Shown piece by piece: positions 1 through 4,907 of a stretch of DNA of 5,697 nt. The DNA lies in NCBI GenBank assembly GCA_012514045.1, contig JAAZBA010000121.1, positions 1-5,697 of the forward strand, given 5' to 3'. A model generated the notes under the pieces. The model did no database searches, was not told where the DNA came from, and saw only the letters and a program-made list of their open reading frames with translations. The stretch is from Clostridiales bacterium. GTDB lineage: Bacteria; Bacillota; Clostridia; Oscillospirales; QAMX01. Made by a program: the position numbers and the translations under genes. The stretch's first letter is position 1; each line of letters begins with the position of its first letter.

Positions 1-414
1 ATCGGAGGCATCCTGCCGTTTCTCGTCGTCGGATTTATCGTGCCCGCCCTTTCCACAAGGGAGCTTGACGTGCTTACCTTCGGAGAGGAGCAGGCCAAAT
101 CCATGGGAGTGGAGACAGAAAAGGTGAAGTGGCTTCTTTTGTGCTCCGCGTCACTGCTTGCGGGTTCCTCCGTGGCATTTACAGGAATTATAGGTTTTGT
201 GGATCTCATTGTGCCCCATATCGTAAGAAGAATTTTCGGCTCCGCCCATAAATATGTGATTCCCATGTGCATGGTCTGCGGCGGTATATTCACTGTCATA
301 GCGGATCTTATCGCCCGAACGCTTGTAGCCCCCTCGGAGCTTCCGGTGGGAGTGATAAGCGCGCTGTGCGGAGCGCCATTCTTCATGTATGTTTATTTCA
401 GAAAGAGAAAATAG
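1..414 (+). CDS. FecCD-family ABC importer permease, C-terminal part (5' end outside window)
   Basis: This is the last 137 residues of a membrane permease of the FecCD/BtuC family, which carries iron-siderophores, haem or cobalamin across the cytoplasmic membrane as a dimer driven by a FecE-type ATPase. Reading is open from base 1, so the gene is cut by the window edge. Family hallmarks are visible in order: a LDVLTFGEEQAKSMGV stretch (visible residues 22-37), the coupling region with GFVDLIVPHIVRR (65-77), and the C-terminal ELPVGVISALCGAPFF block (113-128) followed by a short basic tail FRKRK. Hydrophobic segments lie at about 1-15, 44-64, 86-104 and 115-132. The stop is 4 nt before the likely start of the ATPase gene, so the two are surely co-transcribed. 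The substrate cannot be told from this fragment because the binding-protein gene is not in the window. Confidence 0.93.
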   Translation: MGGILPFLVVGFIVPALSTRELDVLTFGEEQAKSMGVETEKVKWLLLCSASLLAGSSVAFTGIIGFVDLIVPHIVRRIFGSAHKYVIPMCMVCGGIFTVIADLIARTLVAPSELPVGVISALCGAPFFMYVYFRKRK

Positions 415-418
415 AGCT

Positions 419-1180
419 ATGACTATGCTTAGCGTTCGCTCGCTGTATGCGGGCTACGGAGACATAGACGTCCTCTGGGACGTCTCCTTTGATATAGGCG
501 AGGGTGAATTTTTCACCGTGATCGGAGCCAACGGCTGCGGAAAGACAACTCTTCTCCGTGCTGCCTCAGCTATGCTTCCCTACAGCGGAAGCATAAAGCT
601 TTGCGGAAACGAGGTCTCCTCCCTTTCAAGAAGACAATTAGGTCGCCTCACCTCCATGCTGACCCAGCTGTCTGACGCCCACTTCCCCTTTACCGTCTAC
701 GATACCGTGGCATTGGGGCGTTACGCCCACAGGAGCGGTCTTCTCTCCTCTCTGTCCTCCGAAGACAGGAAAATAACCGAGGAGATGCTCAGGCGTATGG
801 ATTTATACGACATACGGGACAGGTTGATAACAGAGCTTTCCGGAGGTCAGCTCCGGAGGGTTTTTCTCGCCCGCACATTGGCACAGGAACCGAAGCTTGT
901 AATGCTGGACGAGCCTACAAATCATCTGGATCTGAAATATCAGCTGTCTCTCCTTGACTATCTGCAGGAATGGATAAGCGACACCGGTTCCTCGGTGCTG
1001 GGGGTGCTCCACGATCTGAATATCGTCAGGACATATTCTCACCGTGTCATGATTATGTCTGAAGGCAGAAACATACTGTGCGGCGAAACATCGGAGGCAT
1101 TGCGTTCAAAGGAGCTTTCCGAGGCATACGGAGTTGATATAAGAGCCTTCATGGTGGACGCGCTTGAAAAATGGAAATAA
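419..1180 (+). CDS. FecE-like ABC importer ATP-binding protein
   Basis: Cytoplasmic ATPase of 253 residues that powers the FecCD permease just upstream. It is of normal length for FecE/FhuC/BtuD-type subunits. All nucleotide-binding motifs are intact: Walker A GANGCGKTT (residues 36-44), Q-loop Gln83, signature LSGGQ (140-144), Walker B LVMLDEP (160-166) with catalytic Glu165, and switch His198. The core begins at MLSVRSLYAGYG. I chose ATG 419 (MTMLSV). An in-frame ATG at 389 would add ten uncharacteristic residues inside the permease gene and has no well-spaced ribosome site, while ATG 425 is a possible alternative. The ribosome site before 419 is weak (AGAG within the permease end), which fits translational coupling across the 4-nt gap. 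A strong terminator overlaps the stop codon, so this is the last gene of the operon. Substrate class (iron complex, haem or cobalamin) is inferred from family only. Confidence 0.94.
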   Translation: MTMLSVRSLYAGYGDIDVLWDVSFDIGEGEFFTVIGANGCGKTTLLRAASAMLPYSGSIKLCGNEVSSLSRRQLGRLTSMLTQLSDAHFPFTVYDTVALGRYAHRSGLLSSLSSEDRKITEEMLRRMDLYDIRDRLITELSGGQLRRVFLARTLAQEPKLVMLDEPTNHLDLKYQLSLLDYLQEWISDTGSSVLGVLHDLNIVRTYSHRVMIMSEGRNILCGETSEALRSKELSEAYGVDIRAFMVDALEKWK

Positions 1181-1214
1181 TCCCGAAGCTCTTTGCTTCG
1201 GGATTATTATATTT
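1176..1214 (+). terminator. Rho-independent terminator of the importer operon
   Basis: A perfect 14-bp inverted repeat has arms AATAATCCCGAAGC (1176-1189) and GCTTCGGGATTATT (1195-1208) around a 5-nt loop, and is followed by ATATTT. The left arm starts inside the last Lys codon and includes the TAA stop of the ATPase gene. It separates the importer operon from the promoter that begins only a few bases downstream at 1218. Confidence 0.9.
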
Positions 1215-1217
1215 CCC

Positions 1218-1246
1218 TTGACAACACTTGCCTCTGAGGATACAAT
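1218..1246 (+). promoter_or_regulatory. Sigma-A-type promoter for the Pr6Pr-like membrane protein gene
   Basis: TTGACA at 1218-1223 (perfect -35), a 17-bp spacer, and TACAAT at 1241-1246 (5 of 6 to the -10 consensus). Transcription would start near 1253 and give a leader of about 58 nt before the ATG at 1311. Its position directly behind a terminator supports independent expression. A small weak hairpin (ATGAA/TTCAT, 1266-1281) lies in the leader. Confidence 0.8.
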
Positions 1247-1299
1247 TATTTGGAAACTGATTTTAATGAAGGCATATTCATAAAGCGGTGACTTTGCTT

Positions 1300-1304
1300 G
1301 GAGG
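1300..1304 (+). promoter_or_regulatory. Ribosome binding site for the 1311 gene
   Basis: GGAGG sits 6 nt before ATG 1311, an ideal distance. It decides the start in favour of 1311. Confidence 0.85.
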
Positions 1305-1310
1305 CATAGA

Positions 1311-1967
1311 ATGAAGAAAAACAGAGAGCTTTGGAGGACCATTGCCGTTCTCATCTGCGACATAGCCATGGCAATACTGGAATTCTACGCCTTAACGAGA
1401 TGCTACAAAAGCTCAGGTTGGCGTATGCTTCGGTACTATACCCAGGACTCCAATCTGCTTGCCTTCGAGATAGCTGTTATTTGCGCTATGGTGACGATAA
1501 TCTGCCTGTTTAAGGGGAAAAGAGAGCCTCCTGAATGGACAAAACACTTGCGGCACACCGCCGTCACCTGCCTCATGGTGACGTTCCTTGTGGCGTGCCT
1601 TGTGATTGTGCCCTCAGACCCGAGGGAAAGTTTTTATAGCTTTATGATTACAGGCGACAATATCTATATACACACTCTTTGTCCTCTCCTGATGCTGACG
1701 TACCATCTGGCGTTCACCGGATTTCGGAAGTACAGGTTCCGCCACGCGGTTTTCACCGGCATCCTCACGGTGCTGTACGGCTCAGTCAATCTGTGCCTTG
1801 TGTACCAGAGGAAGCTCCCTCCACCATATCCATTCTTCAACGTCCACGGACAAAAATGGTACATAACAACACTATATGCCATTGCCATCCCTTTCGGAAG
1901 CATGCTTCTGGCGTATGTGATAGGTAAACTGGGTATTCGGAAAAGACGGGATTCAATCCCCCTTTAG
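1311..1967 (+). CDS. Pr6Pr / FAR-17a-AIG1-like integral membrane protein
   Basis: A 218-residue polytopic membrane protein with about six hydrophobic segments (roughly residues 9-29, 49-67, 82-100, 118-136, 146-164 and 184-205). The pattern resembles the bacterial Pr6Pr group related to eukaryotic FAR-17a/AIG1/ADTRP proteins: YYTQDSNLL (42-50) at the start of TM2, IHTLCPLLML (120-129) in TM4, and PPYPFFNV (171-178) before the last helix. AIG1 and ADTRP are known membrane threonine hydrolases of fatty-acid esters of hydroxy fatty acids. Thr44 and His121 here fall at the places of their catalytic Thr and His in my by-eye alignment, so a lipid-ester hydrolase role is possible but unproven, and bacterial members are mostly uncharacterised. 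It has its own promoter and ribosome site and stands alone between terminators. The C-terminal tail KLGIRKRRDSIPL is basic and probably cytoplasmic. Its last codons form the arm of a hairpin. Confidence 0.75.
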   Translation: MKKNRELWRTIAVLICDIAMAILEFYALTRCYKSSGWRMLRYYTQDSNLLAFEIAVICAMVTIICLFKGKREPPEWTKHLRHTAVTCLMVTFLVACLVIVPSDPRESFYSFMITGDNIYIHTLCPLLMLTYHLAFTGFRKYRFRHAVFTGILTVLYGSVNLCLVYQRKLPPPYPFFNVHGQKWYITTLYAIAIPFGSMLLAYVIGKLGIRKRRDSIPL

Positions 1968-1987
1968 TAAAGAGGGATTGAATCCCG
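1947..1987. terminator. Long hairpin made of two near-identical palindromes, convergent gene end
   Basis: Perfect 14-bp inverted repeat: CGGGATTCAATCCC (1947-1960) against GGGATTGAATCCCG (1974-1987). It can extend inward by CTTT/AAAG after one mismatch. The left arm codes the final residues of the Pr6Pr-like protein, and the stop codon lies in the loop region. No T-run follows on the + strand. On the - strand the hairpin is followed by TCTTTTCC, so it is the better terminator for the exporter gene read from the right. Each arm is also a palindrome in itself. Confidence 0.7.
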
Positions 1988-2007
1988 CTCAACAAAATAT
2001 GCGCATC

Positions 2008-2038
2008 AAAAGCCACCGGCCAACAACCGTAGGCTTTT
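2008..2038. terminator. Bidirectional terminator hairpin between convergent genes
   Basis: AAAAGCC (2008-2014) pairs with GGCTTTT (2032-2038), and CGG/CCG pairing can add to the inner part. On the + strand it reads into TTTTATTCT, suiting it to end the Pr6Pr-like transcript. On the - strand it reads into TTTTGATG and lies 4 nt past the exporter's stop codon. The A/T arms on both sides are typical of a terminator shared by facing genes. Confidence 0.7.
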
Positions 2039-2041
2039 ATT

Positions 2042-3760
2042 CTAATCCTTAAACTGGGCGTTGTACAGTACCGCGTACTCTCCATCCCGGGCAAGGAGCT
2101 CTTCGTGATTGCCTCGCTCTATTATGCCCTCATCGGTCATTACAAGGATTTCATCTGCCCTGCGGACGGTGGACAAGCGGTGGGCTACAACAATCGTGGT
2201 GCGTCCGCTGGACAGCTCCTCCAAGGAGCGCTGGATCATTGTCTCCGTTATATTGTCAAGGGAGCTGGTAGCTTCGTCAAGAATGACGATAGGGGGATTC
2301 TTTAAAAATACCCTCGCGATAGCCACCCTCTGCTTCTGACCTCCGGATAGCTTTACGCCGTGCTCGCCTACGTAGGAATTATATCCATCTTCAAGGGTGA
2401 GGATGAAATCATGGATCTTTGCCCGTTTTGCCGCCTCGTAAACCTCTTCCTTTGTGGCGTCAGGGCGTCCATAGGCGATGTTTTCATATATAGAGCCTGT
2501 AAACAGGAACACTTCCTGCTGAACAATACCGATATTCTCTCTCAAGCTCCTGAGAGTTATATCCTTTATGTTCTTGCCATCGATATATATATCCCCATCG
2601 TCCACATCGTAAAATCTGGGAAGCAGGCGGCAAAACGTGGTCTTTCCTCCGCCGGAGGGTCCCACAAGAGCCACCGTCTTTCCCGGCTCCACATGAACTG
2701 ATATATCTTTGAGCACACTGGAGTCCTTGTCGTAGCTGAAAGTGACGTTTTTAAACTCAATCTCACCTTCCACGTTGTCAAGGTCACGAGCGCCGGGGCT
2801 GTCTTCCTCCGCAGCAGTGTCCATAAGATCTGCAAAGCGGTTAAAGCCACTCATTCCGTTCTGATATTGCTCAATGAAGCCTATCAGGCGGCGTATGGGA
2901 CTCAGGAAAGAATTGATATACAAAAGATAAGCCGCAAGGTCACCGAAATTGATATGACCGTGATAACAGAACAGGCCTCCCGCCACAAGCACCACCACAT
3001 GCATAGAGTCAAGTATCAGGGTGTTGCCGGAGTGGAACTCCGCCATGACCTTGTAGGCTCTTGCCCTGGCGCCCACATAGGAGATGTTTCGCTCTTCGAA
3101 ACGTTCGTTTTCATAGCTGTCGTTGGTGAAAGCCTTGGCTACGCGGATGCCAGAGATGCTGTTCTCCAGCGCGGCGTTTATGTTCGAAACCTCCTCACGG
3201 GTCTCACGGAAGGCGTTGCTGAGCTTAATCCGCAGCTTGAAGGTGAAGAATACAGCGAAGGGAAGCATTACAAATATGATAATGGTCAGATACAGGTTAA
3301 TGTTCGCAAGGATGATAAAAGAACCGATGAGCATTATAAAAGAGATAAACAGATCCTCCGGACCGTGGTGAGCAAGCTCGGTTATTTCGTGGAGACCGTT
3401 TATAACCCTTGACATGATAGAGCCGGTTTTGTTCTCGTCAAAGAATGTAAAGGGCAACTTCTGAAGCCTTGCGAACACATCTCTTCGCATATCCGCCTGC
3501 ATGCGCACGCCCACAATATGCCCGAAGTACTGCACAATGTACGACAGTACCGCTTTCAGGATATAGATAAGCAAAAGGGCCACACACCAGGCCACAATCA
3601 GCCACAATTCCCGGTTTGGGATATAGACGTTGATTATGCTCCTTGTCACCATGGGATAGAACAGGTCGCAGCCTGCCATGATAAAGGCGCAGACCATGTC
3701 AAGAGTAAACAGCTTCAAATGCTTCTTGTAATATGATATAAAGCGCTTGATATTTGCCAT
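2042..3760 (-). CDS. Half-size ABC exporter, fused membrane and ATP-binding domains
   Basis: A complete 572-residue type I ABC exporter half-transporter (MsbA/Sav1866/LmrA-like architecture) that should dimerise in the cytoplasmic membrane. Six membrane segments lie at about 15-37, 53-75, 137-155, 157-175, 245-265 and 272-290. The ATPase domain starts at about 333 with A-loop Tyr343, Walker A GPSGGGKTT (367-375), Q-loop Gln414, signature LSGGQ (471-475), Walker B IVILDEATSS (491-500) with Glu496, D-loop SSLD (499-502) and switch His527. All catalytic residues are intact, so a homodimer would be fully active. No partner half-transporter is adjacent, which favours a homodimer, though a partner elsewhere cannot be excluded. 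The substrate (drug, lipid or peptide) cannot be read from the sequence, and no peptidase domain is present. Start: ATG 3760 is the first in-frame start, with the ribosome site GGAG 13 nt upstream, slightly far. It has its own promoter and faces away from the hydrolase gene. Confidence 0.95.
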   Translation of the reverse strand: MANIKRFISYYKKHLKLFTLDMVCAFIMAGCDLFYPMVTRSIINVYIPNRELWLIVAWCVALLLIYILKAVLSYIVQYFGHIVGVRMQADMRRDVFARLQKLPFTFFDENKTGSIMSRVINGLHEITELAHHGPEDLFISFIMLIGSFIILANINLYLTIIIFVMLPFAVFFTFKLRIKLSNAFRETREEVSNINAALENSISGIRVAKAFTNDSYENERFEERNISYVGARARAYKVMAEFHSGNTLILDSMHVVVLVAGGLFCYHGHINFGDLAAYLLYINSFLSPIRRLIGFIEQYQNGMSGFNRFADLMDTAAEEDSPGARDLDNVEGEIEFKNVTFSYDKDSSVLKDISVHVEPGKTVALVGPSGGGKTTFCRLLPRFYDVDDGDIYIDGKNIKDITLRSLRENIGIVQQEVFLFTGSIYENIAYGRPDATKEEVYEAAKRAKIHDFILTLEDGYNSYVGEHGVKLSGGQKQRVAIARVFLKNPPIVILDEATSSLDNITETMIQRSLEELSSGRTTIVVAHRLSTVRRADEILVMTDEGIIERGNHEELLARDGEYAVLYNAQFKD

Positions 3761-3773
3761 AGCCGCATTAACG

Positions 3774-3779
3774 CTCCTT
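3774..3779 (-). promoter_or_regulatory. Ribosome binding site of the ABC exporter, with unusually long spacing
   Basis: AAGGAG on the minus strand (GGAG part at 3774-3777) is the only good ribosome site before the exporter. Its distance to ATG 3760 is 13 nt, longer than usual. A different ATG at 3768, out of frame with the exporter, sits at a more typical 5 nt. Confidence 0.7.
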
Positions 3780-3798
3780 TTTAGTTTGAGATATAACT

Positions 3799-3827
3799 AT
3801 TATACAGTACCGCCGGCAAATTTTCAA
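3799..3827 (-). promoter_or_regulatory. Sigma-A-type promoter of the ABC exporter
   Basis: On the minus strand TTGAAA (3827-3822), a 17-bp spacer and a perfect TATAAT (3804-3799). The leader to ATG 3760 would be about 30 nt. The -35 element lies inside the left arm of a 9-bp inverted repeat (3819-3827), so a protein bound there could block the promoter. Confidence 0.8.
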
Positions 3828-3852
3828 GGCTTTAAGAAAATGTTTGAAAATT
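3819..3852. repeat. 9-bp inverted repeat between divergent genes, possible operator
   Basis: AATTTTCAA (3819-3827) and TTGAAAATT (3844-3852) are exact reverse complements separated by 16 bp, so their centres are 25 bp apart. The left arm covers the exporter's -35. The right arm lies just upstream of the hydrolase promoter candidate. The AT-rich content makes chance occurrence possible, so an operator role is inference. Confidence 0.4.
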
Positions 3853-3856
3853 CATG

Positions 3857-3885
3857 ATGAAATTTCCCTCAATCCGGAGTATAAT
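3857..3885 (+). promoter_or_regulatory. Candidate promoter of the amidohydrolase gene
   Basis: A perfect TATAAT at 3880-3885 is preceded at 17 bp by ATGAAA (3857-3862; 4 of 6 to the -35 consensus). A second TATAAT at 3885-3890 overlaps it. The better match TTGAAA at 3844-3849 is 30 bp away, too far to act as the -35. The weak -35 suggests lower or activator-helped expression. Confidence 0.5.
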
Positions 3886-3916
3886 ATAATATATACATCA
3901 CATACATCCGGAAAAC

Positions 3917-3922
3917 AGGAGA
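3917..3922 (+). promoter_or_regulatory. Ribosome binding site for the amidohydrolase gene
   Basis: AGGAGA lies 10 nt before ATG 3933. The ATG opens directly into the conserved metal-binding motif, so this start is secure. Confidence 0.75.
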
Positions 3923-3932
3923 ATCAGAAAAA

Positions 3933-4724
3933 ATGATTATAGATTTCCATGTTCATTGTTTTAACGATCATATCGCCGCCCGCGCCATAGAGAAGCTCTC
4001 CCGCACAGCAGATATTCCCGCCTACACAGACGGAACCGTGGCAGACACAAGAGAAAAAATGAGGCTTTGGGGGATCGATATGGCGGTGGTTCACAGCATC
4101 GCTACAACCGTATCCTCCCAGCCCAAGGTCAACGAGTTCGCACTGTCCCTGCTGTGTTACAATGACCTCATACCCTTCGGAAGCGTGCATCCTAACGCTC
4201 AGGACGCAGTGTATGAGATACGGCGTCTTCATGACGCGGGGATAAAAGGCATAAAGCTCCATCCGGAGTATCAGGGCTTTGATATCGATGACGAAAAAGC
4301 GTACCCCATATATGAAACTATCGCCTCCCTCGATATGGTGATGCTGTTCCACGGTGGATTTGACGCGGCATATCCCACCTCCCTAAGAGCATCTGCCGAA
4401 AAGTGCGCCCGTATGCTTGACTCTTTCGAGGGAGCGAAAATCGTGCTTGCCCATTTGGGAGGCATGAGAGAGTGGGACAAAATCGAAACCCTTATCGCCG
4501 GACGCGATGTATACATGGATCTGTCCATGCTTCCCGGCTATCTTGAGCCGGAAAAGGCAAAAAATATCATAAAACTCCACCCTTCCTCACGCCTCCTCTT
4601 CGGCACCGACTGCCCCTGGTGCACCGCGCCGAGGATAATTGAGTATATGAACGCCCTCGACCTGACAAAGGAAGAGCAGAAGCAGATATACCACGAAAAC
4701 GCAGCGCGGATACTCAATATGTGA
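3933..4724 (+). CDS. Amidohydrolase-2 family TIM-barrel metal-dependent hydrolase
   Basis: A 263-residue soluble enzyme of the amidohydrolase-2 group (the ACMSD / resorcylate decarboxylase-related branch of the amidohydrolase superfamily), whose members hydrolyse or decarboxylate small carboxylic substrates with one active-site metal. Metal-site motifs are in the usual order: DFHVH with His6 and His8 on strand 1, GIKLHPE with His110, LFHGG with His140 (expected metal ligand), LAHLGG with His174 (expected catalytic His), and LFGTDCPW with Asp226 (metal ligand and proton shuttle). The C-terminal helix YHENAARIL (253-261) is typical of the family. It is at the short end for the family and lacks an N-terminal extension or signal peptide, so it is cytoplasmic. 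It is divergent from the ABC exporter and has no obvious terminator after its stop. The substrate cannot be predicted from these motifs. Confidence 0.9.
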   Translation: MIIDFHVHCFNDHIAARAIEKLSRTADIPAYTDGTVADTREKMRLWGIDMAVVHSIATTVSSQPKVNEFALSLLCYNDLIPFGSVHPNAQDAVYEIRRLHDAGIKGIKLHPEYQGFDIDDEKAYPIYETIASLDMVMLFHGGFDAAYPTSLRASAEKCARMLDSFEGAKIVLAHLGGMREWDKIETLIAGRDVYMDLSMLPGYLEPEKAKNIIKLHPSSRLLFGTDCPWCTAPRIIEYMNALDLTKEEQKQIYHENAARILNM

Positions 4725-4755
4725 ACCGGACGGAAGAAAAAATAGTGAATTTATC

Positions 4756-4784
4756 TTGACATAGAGGCAGAAACGTTATAGAAT
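4756..4784 (+). promoter_or_regulatory. Sigma-A-type promoter of rny
   Basis: TTGACA at 4756-4761, a 17-bp spacer and TAGAAT at 4779-4784 (5 of 6). Transcription would begin near 4791. As no clear terminator lies between the hydrolase stop (4724) and this promoter, read-through from upstream may add to expression. Confidence 0.8.
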
Positions 4785-4790
4785 ATAGAG

Positions 4791-4907
4791 TAGGTATTTA
4801 CCTTTGAGATATATGTTTTTAAGAGTTGTGAGTCAAGCACATCCCTTTAAGGATTTATCTCTACATATAGTAGCATATATTTATTATGAAAGCAGATAAG
4901 GAGGAAG
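4791..4907 (+). other. Long rny leader with possible secondary structure
   Basis: About 115 nt separate the predicted transcription start from the rny coding frame. GAGATA (4806-4811) can pair with TATCTC (4856-4861). Two small hairpins lie inside: TGTG/CACA (4827-4830 with 4838-4841) and ATCC/GGAT (4841-4844 with 4851-4854, sharing one base with the former). This is a loose three-way-junction pattern. It matches no riboswitch or T-box that I recognise. The pairings are short and may be chance. Confidence 0.35.
4898..4904 (+). promoter_or_regulatory. Strong ribosome binding site of rny
   Basis: AAGGAGG is a near-perfect match to the 16S anti-Shine-Dalgarno. It lies 3 nt before ATT 4908, 4 nt before an out-of-frame TTG 4909 and 9 nt before ATC 4914, and shows that translation begins close to here despite the absence of an in-frame ATG, GTG or TTG. 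Confidence 0.85.

Noticed and set aside
389..418. Upstream ATG 389 as start of the FecE-like ATPase
   Set aside because: It adds ten residues unlike the family, overlaps the permease gene and has a GGAG 15 nt away. ATG 419 begins directly before the conserved core.
1106..1369. Minus-strand 87-codon frame over the importer terminator and next promoter
   Set aside because: It runs antisense across the ATPase end, a terminator, a consensus promoter and the next gene's start. It has no ribosome site and no recognisable protein features.
1947..1987. CRISPR-like repeat pair
   Set aside because: There are only two short palindromic copies with a 13-nt gap, which do not fit repeat and spacer lengths. 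The terminator or palindrome explanation is better.
2867..3412. 181-codon + strand frame opposite the ABC exporter
   Set aside because: It is fully antisense to the well-supported exporter, which has every ABC motif. The translation resembles no family, so it is a codon-bias shadow.
3844..3849. TTGAAA as -35 of the amidohydrolase promoter
   Set aside because: It is 30 bp from the TATAAT at 3880, far outside the usual 16-18 bp spacing.
3924..4352. 142-codon minus-strand frame opposite the amidohydrolase
   Set aside because: It is antisense to metal-site motifs of a clear enzyme and has no domain or ribosome site of its own.
4725..4755. Terminator after the amidohydrolase gene
   Set aside because: The region is A-rich, but I found no convincing hairpin followed by a T-run.
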